From Rhodobacterales bacterium HKCCE2091 (GTDB taxonomy: Bacteria; Pseudomonadota; Alphaproteobacteria; Rhodobacterales; Rhodobacteraceae), in contig WVSL01000004.1 of NCBI GenBank assembly GCA_015689685.1, forward strand, positions 1 to 64,000: a stretch of 64,000 bases of DNA, given 5' to 3'. Position numbers and translations under genes: made by a program. Numbering within the stretch: position 1 is the stretch's first letter; each line of letters starts with the position of its first letter. Shown piece after piece: positions 33,469-43,690 of this stretch. The notes beneath the pieces were generated by a model. That model saw only the letters and a program-made list of their open reading frames with translations. It had not been told where the DNA came from and made no database searches.

Positions 33469-34692
33469 ATGGCCGAGGATCTCATCAACAGCTTCATGAC
33501 CGGCCCGGACGAGAACGGGCGGTTCGGCGATTTCGGTGGGCGCTTTGTGTCCGAGACGCTTATGCCGCTGATCCTGGAACTGGAGGCGCAGTACGACCAC
33601 GCCAAGACCGACGACAGCTTTTGGGCAGAGATGGACTATCTCTGGAAGCACTATGTCGGCCGGCCCTCGCCGCTCTATTTCGCGGAGCGGCTGACGGAAC
33701 GGCTCGGCGGCGCGAAGGTCTACTTCAAGCGCGACGAGCTGAACCACACCGGCGCGCACAAGATCAACAACGTGCTCGGCCAGATCATCCTCGCCCGCCG
33801 CATGGGCAAGACGCGGATCATCGCGGAGACCGGCGCGGGCCAGCATGGCGTGGCCACGGCGACGGTCTGCGCGAAGTTCGGGCTGAAATGCGTGGTCTAC
33901 ATGGGCGCGCATGACGTGGAGCGGCAGAAGCCGAACGTGTTCCGGATGAAGCTGCTCGGCGCCGAGGTCGTGCCCGTGACCTCCGGGCGCGGCACGCTGA
34001 AGGACGCGATGAACGACGCGCTGCGCGACTGGGTGACCAACGTCCGCGACACCTTTTACTGCATCGGCACGGTCGCGGGGCCGCATCCCTACCCGGCGAT
34101 GGTGCGCGACTTCCAGCAGATCATCGGCAAGGAAACCAGGGCCCAGATGATGGAGGCCGAGGGACGGCTGCCCGACACGATCATCGCCGCGATCGGCGGC
34201 GGGTCGAACGCGATGGGCCTGTTCTACCCGTTCCTCGACGACAAGGAGGTCCGGATCATCGGCGTCGAGGCCGGCGGCAAGGGCGTCAACGAGAAGATGG
34301 AGCATTGCGCCAGCCTGACCGGCGGTCGGCCCGGTGTTTTGCACGGCAATCGGACGTATCTGCTGCAGGACGAGGACGGGCAGATCCTCGAAGGCTTCTC
34401 GATCTCCGCGGGGCTCGACTATCCCGGGATCGGGCCGGAACACGCCTGGCTGCACGACACGGGCCGGGCCGAGTATGTCTCGATCACCGACGCGGAGGCG
34501 CTGGAGGCGTTCCGGCTGTCCTGCGAGACCGAGGGCATCATCCCGGCGCTGGAGCCCTGCCACGCGCTCGCCCATGTCGCGAAGATCGCGGGCGACCTGC
34601 CGGCGGATCACATCATCTGCATGAACATGTGCGGCCGCGGCGACAAGGACATCTTCACCGTCGCCAAGGCCCTTGGCTGGGACATGGACTGA
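33469..34692 (+). CDS. trpB: tryptophan synthase beta chain
   Basis: A 407-aa PLP enzyme joining indole and serine. The cofactor lysine is Lys98 in HTGAHKINN, the PLP phosphate loop is GGGSNAMG near 243-250, and [12 protein letters not shown] near 118-129 is fully conserved. It works in the alpha2-beta2 complex with TrpA, whose gene lies 10 kb further right on the other strand. GGGGAG precedes the ATG. The gene has its own upstream region, with the tannase-family gene divergent. Confidence 0.97.
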   Translation: MAEDLINSFMTGPDENGRFGDFGGRFVSETLMPLILELEAQYDHAKTDDSFWAEMDYLWKHYVGRPSPLYFAERLTERLGGAKVYFKRDELNHTGAHKINNVLGQIILARRMGKTRIIAETGAGQHGVATATVCAKFGLKCVVYMGAHDVERQKPNVFRMKLLGAEVVPVTSGRGTLKDAMNDALRDWVTNVRDTFYCIGTVAGPHPYPAMVRDFQQIIGKETRAQMMEAEGRLPDTIIAAIGGGSNAMGLFYPFLDDKEVRIIGVEAGGKGVNEKMEHCASLTGGRPGVLHGNRTYLLQDEDGQILEGFSISAGLDYPGIGPEHAWLHDTGRAEYVSITDAEALEAFRLSCETEGIIPALEPCHALAHVAKIAGDLPADHIICMNMCGRGDKDIFTVAKALGWDMD

Positions 34693-35011
34693 GCCTGTGC
34701 GCCGGTCCCGTAAACTTTGGTTTAAGGGCCGGAAATAAACTCCAGGTCACTGGCGCGCGGGCATTTTCCGCTGTCTGGTCGGGGCGTGGCGACTGTCCCT
34801 CGTCACATGTTGAGCGGTGAGTGGGTAAGGGTAACAAGAAGGGTGGGGTTACGAATGGCAGGTTGCGCGGCCAGGGCTGGGGCCCTCGGCCGGCCCCATA
34901 CAGGCAGCAGCACCGGGGTTCGAATTCCGCCGAACGCACGAGTCCCCAACGTGCGAAAGCGCCTCGTCCCGCCCCGGGACGGGGCGCCCACCGATCGGTC
35001 ATGGTGACGAT
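34693..35011. other. gene-poor region between trpB and the PepSY-like gene
   Basis: About 320 bp without a supported gene. It contains the trpB stem-loop at its left end. Short open frames on both strands lack ribosome sites and have no recognisable domain. A GGTTCGAATTCC sequence at about 34917-34928 resembles a tRNA T-arm but has no matching D-arm or acceptor stem. The rightmost 100 bp should hold the promoter of the following two genes; I see no convincing hexamers. Confidence 0.4.
34702..34732 (+). terminator. stem-loop after trpB
   Basis: CCGG-CCC-TAAAC (34702-34715) pairs with GTTTA-GGG-CCGG (34720-34732) around a TTTG loop, with one bulged T and one mismatch. It starts 10 nt after the trpB stop. 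Only AAATAAA follows, no T-run, so efficiency as an intrinsic terminator is uncertain. Confidence 0.5.
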
Positions 35012-35443
35012 ATGGTCCGATTGCGCAACACCTTCATCCTGGTCCTCGCGGCGCTTGCCACCGCGGGCGCGGCCGCGGCGCAGACCGCCGACCCGGTCGA
35101 TCGGGTCCTGTCCGACATCGCGGGCGACGGCTACGAGGTCCGGCTGGTGGAACGCACCTGGCTCGGCCGGGTCCGGATCCTTGCCGGGCGGGCGCACAGC
35201 CTGCGCGAGGTGGTGGTCGATCCGCGCAACGGCGAAATCCTGCGCGACATGACCCAGGTTTCCGGCGCCGAGGCGCCGGTTTCGGTCGCGGTGGAGCCCG
35301 TTCCGGTCGAAGAGCCGGCAGTGGCGGCAACAGATCCCCTCGCAGAGGTCCCGGCGGACGTTGTAGAAGACGCCACCGGCCAGACCGGGCCAGAAGAGAC
35401 CGGGGCCAGCACGGGAAATGGGGAAGGCGACGTCGAGTACTGA
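35012..35443 (+). CDS. secreted PepSY-like protein of unknown function
   Basis: A 143-aa exported protein. Residues 1-24 form a signal peptide ending AAAAQ. Residues 27-78 have the PepSY-like pattern of a helix, a Tyr-Glu-Val strand and VVDPRNGEILR, as in small periplasmic proteins that bind or inhibit other proteins. The remaining 65 residues are acidic, Pro/Val/Glu-rich and probably disordered. It lies 18 nt before the membrane LuxR regulator gene, suggesting that the secreted and membrane proteins act together. Confidence 0.75.
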   Translation: MVRLRNTFILVLAALATAGAAAAQTADPVDRVLSDIAGDGYEVRLVERTWLGRVRILAGRAHSLREVVVDPRNGEILRDMTQVSGAEAPVSVAVEPVPVEEPAVAATDPLAEVPADVVEDATGQTGPEETGASTGNGEGDVEY

Positions 35444-35461
35444 CCGGCGCCACGCGACGAC

Positions 35462-35953
35462 ATGCTGAGACCGAGAACCGGCTTCCTGCTCGTTCTGGCG
35501 GTCCAGTTCGTCTGTGCCTTCTTCTTCGTGTCCGACATCGTCCTGTCCGTGCTCGGCGTGCCGGTGCCGCCGATGCCGTGGCGCCTGCGCGAGTTGATGG
35601 AGATCGCGGCAGCGCTCGGGCTGGTTCTCGGCTTCGTCCTCGGCGCGATCCTGTTGCGGAGTTCCATGCACCGCGCGCGCAGCGCGGAGGACGCCCTGCG
35701 CGCGGCGTCGGGCGCGTTCATGGACGTGGTCGAGGAACGCTTCGCGGCCTGGGGGCTGACACCGGCCGAACGCGACGTGGCGCTGTTCGCGCTGAAGGGC
35801 CTCAGCCTCGGCGAGATCGCGGCGGTGAGGCAGACGTCTGAAGGCACGGTCAAGGCGCAGACCAACGCCATCTATCGCAAGGCGGGCGTCAGCGGCCGGA
35901 CGCAGCTTCTGAGCCTGTTCGTGGACGAGCTGATGGACCGGGGCGGCGCCTAG
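35462..35953 (+). CDS. membrane-anchored LuxR-type transcription regulator
   Basis: A 163-aa protein with two membrane helices (about 8-30 and 46-67), a short linker and a C-terminal LuxR HTH (residues 98-160: LTPAERDVALFALKGLSLGEI, shown by key residues LTPAE, GLSLGEIA, SEGTVKAQTNAIYRKAGV). No receiver or autoinducer domain. A DNA-binding domain tethered in the membrane would have to act from there or be released by proteolysis. The gene follows a secreted PepSY-like protein gene by 18 nt and its stop overlaps that of the convergent HxlR gene. Confidence 0.88.
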   Translation: MLRPRTGFLLVLAVQFVCAFFFVSDIVLSVLGVPVPPMPWRLRELMEIAAALGLVLGFVLGAILLRSSMHRARSAEDALRAASGAFMDVVEERFAAWGLTPAERDVALFALKGLSLGEIAAVRQTSEGTVKAQTNAIYRKAGVSGRTQLLSLFVDELMDRGGA

Positions 35954-36642
35954 CCCGCGCGGCGCGGCTGGTCCGCGAACACGCTGAGCTTGAGCCACTT
36001 GCCGAAGTTGCGCGTCAGCGCGGGCGAGCCGTCGATGGTGACGGTCCCGGCGGCGAGTTCGTCGGACAGGTCGGCGAGCCCCATCCAGACTGCCGTCATG
36101 GCCTTCAGGTCGGCCGTCACCAGCACGTCGACCTCGTGTCCCGGGTCGGTCCGGCACAGGTCGGTGGTGTCGGATTCGACCAGCAGCCACCAGTCGCGGA
36201 GAAGCTCCGGAAGCTCGGGATACACAAACTGGATCGTACAGAGCCGCGTCGGCCGCGGGTCAGGCTCGAAGTTGCGGCGGATGTCCCACATCAGGAGCGA
36301 GGGATCGAGGTTGCGCAGCGACAGCCGCGACTCGACCCATTTCTGCCCCCAGTTGCCGATCCCGATGACCAGCGGAAACAGGTCCTGCCCGGCCTCGGTG
36401 AGGCGGTAGGCTGTGCCGCCCCCGGCATCGCGCTCGACCTCGACGACGCCCGCGTTTTCCAGCTCTTTCAAACGCTTGGACAAAAGCGTGGGGGACATCT
36501 TCGGCACGCCCCGGCGGATGTCGTTGAACCGGACGCTGCCGCACAGAAGCTCGCGCAGGACCAGCGGGGTCCAGCGGGTGCAGATCACCTCGGACGCCAT
36601 CGCGACCGGGCAGAACTGGCTGTAGAGGTTCTTGATTTCCAT
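35950..36642 (-). CDS. HxlR-family regulator with C-terminal SCP2-like domain
   Basis: A 230-aa regulator, nearly twice the usual HxlR length. Residues 8-95 are the HxlR winged helix (CPVAMASEVICTRWTPLVLREL, key Cys10 and Trp20; then MSPTLLSKRLKELENAGVV). Residues 130-225 look like a sterol-carrier-protein-2 ligand pocket (VDVLVTADLKAMTAVWMG, then GTVTIDGSPALTRNFGKWL), which would let it sense a hydrophobic ligand. The ATG at 36642 is used because the HxlR fold begins right there. It is divergent from the acyl-CoA dehydrogenase-fold gene and likely regulates it. Confidence 0.88.
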   Translation of the reverse strand: MEIKNLYSQFCPVAMASEVICTRWTPLVLRELLCGSVRFNDIRRGVPKMSPTLLSKRLKELENAGVVEVERDAGGGTAYRLTEAGQDLFPLVIGIGNWGQKWVESRLSLRNLDPSLLMWDIRRNFEPDPRPTRLCTIQFVYPELPELLRDWWLLVESDTTDLCRTDPGHEVDVLVTADLKAMTAVWMGLADLSDELAAGTVTIDGSPALTRNFGKWLKLSVFADQPRRAG

Positions 36643-36705
36643 GACGGTCCCCCGCGCCCGTCCCGACACTATCAAATCGCGGCGTCACCCCCAAGCGGCA
36701 TGGCG

Positions 36706-36720
36706 GTACAGTTCCTGCAC
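36706..36720. promoter_or_regulatory. near-palindrome between hxlR-type gene and ACAD gene
   Basis: GTACAG-TTC-CTGCAC (36706-36720) is an inverted repeat with one mismatch, 59 bp before the rightward ATG and 64 bp before the leftward start. HxlR regulators bind short inverted repeats of GTAC type, so it is a candidate operator. Confidence 0.35.
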
Positions 36721-36778
36721 TTAATCGGCGGCCCGGCTTCGTGAGAGTGTGAGGCAGTTCGAGGACAAGGAGGTTTCA

Positions 36779-37927
36779 ATGACCATTCATGCGAACATTT
36801 CCGGGGCGGACCCGACACTCGCCGATATTGCAGACGCCGTCGCGTCCGAGATCGCGGGCCGCGCCGCCGGGCACGACGAGGACGGCAGCTTCGTGGAGGA
36901 GAACTACCCGCTCCTGAAGGAGGCCGGGCTGACGGTGGCGGGCGTGCCGACGGACCTGGGCGGCGGCGGGGCCGACGTGGCCGCGCTGTGCGACATGCTC
37001 CGGCGGGTCGCCCACGGGTGCAGTTCGACCGCGCTGGCGCTGGCGATGCACACCCACCAGGTCGCCTTTCCCGCCTGGCGCTGGCATCACCAGCCCGAGG
37101 CGCGCGAGAAGGTGGAGCCGCTGCTGAGGCGCGTCGCGGCGGAAAAGCTGGTGCTTCTGACCAGCGGCGGCGGCGACTGGATCGGCGGTTCGGGCAGCGC
37201 CGTCGCGGTGGAGGGCGGCTACCGCATCACGGCGCGGAAGCCCTTCGTCAGCGGCGCGCCCGCGGGCGACTTGCTGATGACAAGCGCCGTGGTGTCGGAG
37301 CCCGAGGGCGACTTCGTGATCCATTTCCCCTGTCCCATGGGCGCGGCGGAGGTCGAGATCCTCGACACCTGGCGCGTGCTCGGGATGCGCGGCACCGGCT
37401 CCCACGACGTCCGGATCGACGGGCTCTTCGTGCCGGCCGAGAAGGTCGCGGTGAAGCGGCCCGCAGGCCAGTGGCACCCGATCTTCTACATGCTCGCGAC
37501 CGTGGCCTTCCCGCTGATCTACTCGGTCTACCTCGGGATCGCGGAGCGCGCGCGTGATATCGCGGTGGAGAAGGCGAAGGTCGCGAAGGGCGAGGCGGCG
37601 ATCCAGCGCGCGGGGCGGATGGATACCGCGCTGACGGCGGCCCGGCTGGCGCAGGCGCACATGGTCGACGCGGCGATGTGGAACAAGCCGTCGCCGGCCT
37701 CGGTCAACGCGGTCATGACCGGCCGCCGACTCGTGGAGGAGAACGCCATCGCCACGGTCGAGGCGGCGCTGGAACTGGCGGGCGGCGGCGGCTTCTACCG
37801 GTCCGCCGGACTGGAGCAGCTTTTCCGCGACGTCCAGGCCGCGCGCTACCATCCGTTGCAGAAGGAAGCGCAGACCGCGTTCGCGGGGGCGATGGCGCTC
37901 GGCCTTCCGAGCGAGGCGATCTACTGA
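36779..37927 (+). CDS. acyl-CoA dehydrogenase-fold flavoprotein
   Basis: A 382-aa protein with the ACAD fold, but nearer to the DszC/flavin-dependent monooxygenase branch (Acyl-CoA_dh_2) than to beta-oxidation enzymes: TSGGGDWIGGSGSAV and ITARKPFVSGAPAGD replace the classical flavin motif, and RVLGMRGTGSHDVRIDG is conserved. I do not see the usual catalytic Glu. A strong AGGAGG lies 6 nt before the ATG. It is a single gene divergent from the HxlR/SCP2 regulator. A monooxygenase or dehydrogenase on a hydrophobic substrate is the best guess. Confidence 0.82.
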   Translation: MTIHANISGADPTLADIADAVASEIAGRAAGHDEDGSFVEENYPLLKEAGLTVAGVPTDLGGGGADVAALCDMLRRVAHGCSSTALALAMHTHQVAFPAWRWHHQPEAREKVEPLLRRVAAEKLVLLTSGGGDWIGGSGSAVAVEGGYRITARKPFVSGAPAGDLLMTSAVVSEPEGDFVIHFPCPMGAAEVEILDTWRVLGMRGTGSHDVRIDGLFVPAEKVAVKRPAGQWHPIFYMLATVAFPLIYSVYLGIAERARDIAVEKAKVAKGEAAIQRAGRMDTALTAARLAQAHMVDAAMWNKPSPASVNAVMTGRRLVEENAIATVEAALELAGGGGFYRSAGLEQLFRDVQAARYHPLQKEAQTAFAGAMALGLPSEAIY

Positions 37928-37984
37928 TCCCGCCCCGGCGGGTGTCGGGCAGGGGTCCGTCCGGTGTTTCCGGGCGGGCCCGCG

Positions 37985-38359
37985 TCAGTCCTCCGCCAGC
38001 GCGTTTTCCTGCAAAGCGGCCATCGGCACGATCTCGAGCGCGCGGACATGGGTCGCGGCGAGGTTGACCTGCGGCGCCGCGCCCTCGTCATGGGCCTGGA
38101 GGAACCGCGCGGCGCAGAGGCACCAGCGGTCGCCGGGCTTCAACCCGGCGAAGCCCCATTCGGGCCGCGGCGTCGACAGGTCGTTGCCGACGTATTTCGA
38201 GTAGGCGAGGAATTCGGCCGTCATCACCGCGCAGACGGTATGGGACCCGTGATCCTCCGGCCCGGTGTCGCAGCAGGCGTTGCGGAAGAAGCCGGTGACC
38301 GGGTCGGTGGAGCAGGGCTCCAGCTTCTCTCCGAGCACGTTGAGCGAGGGCGCGCGCAT
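37985..38359 (-). CDS. DUF2237 family protein
   Basis: A 124-aa protein matching the DUF2237 family along its full length: NVLGEKLEPCS near 7-17, TGFFRNACCDTGPEDHGSHTVC (key Cys29-Cys30, Cys43), FLAYSKYVGNDLSTP and GLKPGDRWCLCAARF. The family is widespread in bacteria and uncharacterised; the conserved Cys and Asp/His residues suggest a metal site. It is 16 nt downstream of the DUF2332 gene. Confidence 0.9.
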   Translation of the reverse strand: MRAPSLNVLGEKLEPCSTDPVTGFFRNACCDTGPEDHGSHTVCAVMTAEFLAYSKYVGNDLSTPRPEWGFAGLKPGDRWCLCAARFLQAHDEGAAPQVNLAATHVRALEIVPMAALQENALAED

Positions 38360-38375
38360 GGGCGTGTCTCCGTCG

Positions 38376-39416
38376 TCAGCCGGCCAGCCGAAGGAACCGG
38401 CCGTGGTAATCGATCCGCCCGAGCACCTGGCTGACGCCGCCGCCCGGCCGTCCGTCCCAGGTCCGCAGGGTCAGCGCGGCGCTGCCGGGCGTGCCATCGG
38501 CCTCCATCGACAGGTGGGCGACCGGGGCATCGGGGCGCGCGCGTTTTCCGGCGGCTTCCAGCGCGGCGTTGCACCGGGCCTGGGACTCGGCGGGGAAATA
38601 CTGCCACGCGATCGTGTGGTAGACCAGATGAAGGCGTCCCGCGCGCGTCTCGGCCAGCCGGGACTCCAGCCACGGCGCGGCATCGCCCCGGTCGGGCCGC
38701 GTCTGCGCGAGGTCGATCGCGGCGGAGGTCAGGGCGAGTCGTTCGGGCTGGTCCGGCCAGAGATAGGCGAGAAGCCGGAGCCGCCCCTCGGGCGTACCCG
38801 GGTCGAGCGGGTTGAGGTCGATCCCCGCGCGGTCCGCGATTTCTACCGGCCGGCGCGGCGGGGCGGGGCCGTCCCAGTCGGGGCGCAGCACGACGCGGCT
38901 GCCGGGCGCGCCGCGCGGGCCGTCCGGCGTTTCGAGGCGGAAGGCGTCGAAGGACAGGTTCAGCCCCGCCGAGGCGCCGAGTTCCGACACCGACAGCGGC
39001 AGGTCGTAGCGTTCGCGCAGCAGGCAGGCGGCATGGATCATCGCCGCCGCCCGCCGCACCTCGTTCGTCTGCGGCGCGGAATCGAGCCAGGCCATCAGCC
39101 GGGCCTGGTGGCGGGTGAAGGCCGCCGAGATCGCGGCCCAGAGCCGGTCGTCGTCGGCATCGTGCGGCGGGTAGACGGCGGCGAGATCGGGGTCGCTGCC
39201 GTCGAGCACCAGCGCATGTAGCGCGCCGGCGATCCTGAGCGGCACGGACTGGCCGCTGGCGTCGATCCGCCCGGTCCAACCGAGCAGCCGGTCGGACACC
39301 GGGTCGCCCTCGTCGAGCCGCGCGGCCATCAGCCTGCAGAACCGGGCCATGAACGGCGAGCCGAGGGACGAGCACGCCTTCGCCTGCGACTCGAACGCGA
39401 CCGAAAGCGCCGTCAC
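38376..39416 (-). CDS. DUF2332 family protein
   Basis: A 346-aa protein of the DUF2332 family, typified by LSVSELGASAGLNLSFDAF near residue 145 and by VAHLSMEADG and VLGRIDYHGRFL near the C-terminus. The Gly-Ala-Ser-Ala-Gly-Leu-Asn stretch resembles a methyltransferase-type nucleotide loop, but no activity is established. Its ATG overlaps the pth stop (ATGA), so it is in the pth operon. Confidence 0.9.
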   Translation of the reverse strand: MTALSVAFESQAKACSSLGSPFMARFCRLMAARLDEGDPVSDRLLGWTGRIDASGQSVPLRIAGALHALVLDGSDPDLAAVYPPHDADDDRLWAAISAAFTRHQARLMAWLDSAPQTNEVRRAAAMIHAACLLRERYDLPLSVSELGASAGLNLSFDAFRLETPDGPRGAPGSRVVLRPDWDGPAPPRRPVEIADRAGIDLNPLDPGTPEGRLRLLAYLWPDQPERLALTSAAIDLAQTRPDRGDAAPWLESRLAETRAGRLHLVYHTIAWQYFPAESQARCNAALEAAGKRARPDAPVAHLSMEADGTPGSAALTLRTWDGRPGGGVSQVLGRIDYHGRFLRLAG

Positions 39417-40105
39417 CGGAAGCGGTCCGCGAGCTTCTGCAGGGCGGTGCGGGTGTCGGGCTGTTCCGATGGCCCGGGCGCCGGGGTCTCCGCCGGTTTC
39501 CGGGGGGCGGAGGTGTCAGTGCCGGTGGAACTGCGCGGCGGCGCGGTGCGAAGGGCCACGGCGTTCTGGAACCGCGGCACGTCGTCCGCCGCCAGCGCGG
39601 GCGCGCCGTCGGACACGCCGCGCATCATGTCGTCGAGCCAGTGCTGGTCCGCCTTCGCGAAATCGGACAGGACGTAGCCTGCGACCCGCGCCTTGTCGCC
39701 GGGGTGGCCCACGCCCATGCGGATGCGGCGGTAGTCGGGCCCGATATGCCCGTGGATCGACCGCAGCCCGTTATGCCCGGCATGGCCGCCGCCGGTCTTG
39801 ACCCTCAGCTTGCCGGGGGCGAGGTCGATCTCGTCGTGGAACACGGTCACGTCGGCGGGGTCGAGCTTGTAGAACCGCATCGCCTCTCCCACGGACTGGC
39901 CCGAGAGGTTCATGAAGGTCTCGGGTTCCAGCAGCACCACCCGGTCGGAGCCGAACCGCCCCTCAGACAGCCGCCCCTGGAACTTCGACCGCCACGGCGC
40001 GAAGCCGTGGTCCGCGGCGATCCGGTCCAGCGCCATGAAGCCGATGTTGTGCCGGTTCGCGGCGTATTTCGGGCCCGGGTTGCCCAGGCCGACCCAGAGC
40101 TGCAT
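39413..40105 (-). CDS. pth: peptidyl-tRNA hydrolase
   Basis: A 230-aa hydrolase that releases tRNA from stalled peptidyl-tRNA. Catalytic His19 is in NRHNIGF, with Asn67-type residues in ETFMNLSGQSV, the conserved Asp in VFHDEIDL and the GGGHAGHNGLRSI loop. The core ends near 190; a Pro/Thr-rich tail of about 40 residues follows, as is common in Rhodobacterales. The ATG at 40105 is preceded by GAGGAG. rplY lies upstream, the normal rplY-pth pairing, separated by a terminator. Confidence 0.96.
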   Translation of the reverse strand: MQLWVGLGNPGPKYAANRHNIGFMALDRIAADHGFAPWRSKFQGRLSEGRFGSDRVVLLEPETFMNLSGQSVGEAMRFYKLDPADVTVFHDEIDLAPGKLRVKTGGGHAGHNGLRSIHGHIGPDYRRIRMGVGHPGDKARVAGYVLSDFAKADQHWLDDMMRGVSDGAPALAADDVPRFQNAVALRTAPPRSSTGTDTSAPRKPAETPAPGPSEQPDTRTALQKLADRFR

Positions 40106-40180
40106 GCGCGTCTCCTCGTGATCGGCTTCGCCATAGCGCGCCGCGCCGGGGCGGGCAATCGCCGCGGGGCCGGGCGGGCG

Positions 40181-40213
40181 AACGAAAACCGCCGCCGGGG
40201 CGACCGGCGGCGG
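40181..40213 (-). terminator. rplY terminator
   Basis: CCGCCGCCGG (40189-40198) and CCGGCGGCGG (40204-40213) form a perfect 10-bp stem with a 5-nt loop. Reading leftward the stem is followed by TTTTCGTT (40188-40181). It lies 46 nt after the rplY stop and before pth, so pth needs read-through or its own promoter. Confidence 0.75.
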
Positions 40214-40258
40214 ATGAAACTTCGGACAGTCGGTGCGGCCCATCGGACCGCGCGGCTA

Positions 40259-40900
40259 TCAGTCCTCGGCGGTCTCCTCGACCTCTGCCTCTTCGCTGTC
40301 GCCGCCCTCCGACGCCTCGGCCGAGATCAGGCCGGACGGCGCGGTGACGTTCGCGATCACGAAGTCGCGGTCGATGGTCGGCTTCGCGCCCTCGGGCAGG
40401 GTGACGTCCGAGATCGTGATGGTGTCGCCGATGTTCAGGCCCTCGAGGTCGACGGTGATCGACTCGGGAATATCGCCCGCGGTGACGATCAGCTCGACCT
40501 CGGGGCGGACGACGGTCAGCACGCCGCCGCGCTTCAGGCCGGGGGCCTTGTCCTCGTTCACGAAGTCGACGTGGATGAAGAGGTTCACCCGGCTGTTGCG
40601 GCGCAGGCGCATGAAGTCGACGTGGGTCGGAAGATCTTTCACGACGTCACGCTGGACGCTGCGGCAGATCACGCGCACGTCGTCCTGCCCCTCGATCTTG
40701 AGGTTGAACAGCGTCGACAGGAAGCGCCCCGCGCGGAGCCGCTTCAGCAGGTCGTTGAAGGGGAGTTGAATCGGCTGAGGGTCAGCGCCCCCGCCGTAGA
40801 CGATGCCGGGCACCATGCCGTCGCGGCGGGCTTGACGGGCGGCCCCCTTGCCTGTCCCCGTCCGTGCCTCGGCGATCAGATCCGGAATTTCACCAGCCAT
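40259..40900 (-). CDS. rplY: 50S ribosomal protein L25/general stress protein Ctc
   Basis: A 213-aa two-domain L25 of the CTC/TL5 type. Residues 1-95 bind 5S rRNA ([22 protein letters not shown] near 16-37), and residues 100-190 form the C-terminal beta domain ([17 protein letters not shown]). The tail is strongly acidic. AAGGAG precedes the ATG at 9 nt. Confidence 0.97.
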   Translation of the reverse strand: MAGEIPDLIAEARTGTGKGAARQARRDGMVPGIVYGGGADPQPIQLPFNDLLKRLRAGRFLSTLFNLKIEGQDDVRVICRSVQRDVVKDLPTHVDFMRLRRNSRVNLFIHVDFVNEDKAPGLKRGGVLTVVRPEVELIVTAGDIPESITVDLEGLNIGDTITISDVTLPEGAKPTIDRDFVIANVTAPSGLISAEASEGGDSEEAEVEETAED

Positions 40901-42272
40901 GATCGTATCTCCTTTTGGGTCGGGACCGCCTCCAAGGGTGTCGGGTCCCCGTGATGAAGCCGCGCGTATAGAGGAGGCGCGGTGCCTTGGCCAGAGGGAA
41001 TCTCGCCGCTCGCACCCCGCCCGCCGGTGACGGGTCTGACGGCCCTTCGCCGCGCGGGATCCGGCCTGCCGGCGCCCGTGCTTGTCGGTCCCGGCGGGTT
41101 GGGATAGCGCGGGGGCATGTCCCGCCGCTCCGCCCTCGCGATCAGCCGCGCCCCGCTTGCCGCGATGGCGGGCATCGGCGTGTTCTGGGGCAGTTTCGCC
41201 GCGATGGTCCCGGCGCTGAAATCCGCGATGGACCTGTCGGACGCGGGCATGGGCGGGCTCCTGTTCCTCGCCGCGGCCGGGGCGATCGGGGCGATGGCGC
41301 TGGCCCCGAGGCTGGAGGCCGCGCGGCCCGCGACCGCGATGCCGCTGACCGGGGCGGCGATGGCGGTGGCGGTCTTGCTGCTCGGCCTGTCCCAGGGTCT
41401 CGGCGCCCTGCCGCTCGCGGCGCTCGCGCTGATCGGGGTCGGGATGAGCACCGGCGCGCTCGACATCCTCGCCAACACCCGCGTCTCGGGGCTCGAAAGC
41501 CGCGAGGAGCGCGCGCTGATGAGCCTGAACCACGCCGGGTATTCCTTCGCCTATGCCATCGCCGCCGCCGTCACCGGCCCGGTGCGGGAAGCCGGCTGGC
41601 CGCCGGCGCTGTGGTTCGCCGTGGTCGCGGCTTCCGCGCTGGCGCTGGTTCCCGTCATGGCGCTGGATCGCCCCGGCGCGCGGGGTGCGAACGGGTCGCC
41701 GGACGGCGCGGCGGCGGCACGGCGACCGGTGGCGCGGGCGGCTGTGGTCGCGGGGCTCGTGGTGCTGGTCGCCTTCTTCGCCGAGAACGCGACCGAGGGC
41801 TGGTCCGCGCTCCACATCGAACGCACGCTCGGCCACGGCGCGGCGATGGGGGCGCTCGGACCGGCGCTCCTGGGGTTCACGATGGGAGTCGGCAGGCTGC
41901 TCGGCCACCGGATCACCGCCTTCGGTGCCGAGACGCGGGTGATCCGCATCGGTGCCGGGCTGTCGGCAGCCGGCCTCGCACTCGCCGCCGCCGCGCCCAC
42001 GGTCGGACTGGCCTATCTCGGCTTCGCGGCGCTCGGGCTCGGGGTTTCCGTCGTGGCGCCGCTCGCGCTCGCCATCGCGGGGCGGAGCGCGTCGGGAGTA
42101 GCCGACCGGGCGCGGGCGGTCAGCCGGGCCGCGATGATCGGCTATACCGGCTTCTTCGTCGGCCCGCCGCTGATGGGGGTGCTGTCCGACCTCTTCGGCC
42201 TCCGCGCCGCCTTCGCGCTGGCGGCGGCGACTCTGGCGCTGGTGCCACTGGTGCTGGTCCCGGCGCTCGGCG

Positions 42273-43436
<1,164 letters not shown>

Positions 43437-43569
43437 CGGTTCCTCCCCCGTCTCGCCCCTCGCCGCTGGCGCAGCCCGCCTGTCTTAGCGACGGCGCGGG
43501 GCGGGGGGCAAGCGGGCAGGACGCAGGGTTCGGCGGATTTTCGTCGGCGCGGGCGGGCACGTCGGGCCA

Positions 43570-43584
43570 TTAACCTTCCGTTCA
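43570..43584 (+). promoter_or_regulatory. CtrA-like box upstream of the GGDEF gene
   Basis: TTAA-CCTTCCG-TTCA matches the CtrA consensus TTAA-N7-TTAA at seven of eight positions. It is about 65-105 bp upstream of the diguanylate cyclase start. CtrA controls c-di-GMP and motility genes in Rhodobacterales; the call rests on this one site. Confidence 0.3.
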
Positions 43585-43690
43585 CCAAAACCGGCCTAAC
43601 TGGAGCGGACCCTCGCGGCGCATGGCGGCACGGGGGTCGTGATGCCAGGTGACAAGGATTGGACGTGTGGCGCGACCGGAGATCAGTGGA

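Noticed and set aside
34900-34940. tRNA-like GGTTCGAATTCC between trpB and the PepSY-like gene
   Set aside because: The flanks do not pair as a T-stem and no D-arm, anticodon arm or acceptor stem can be drawn upstream.
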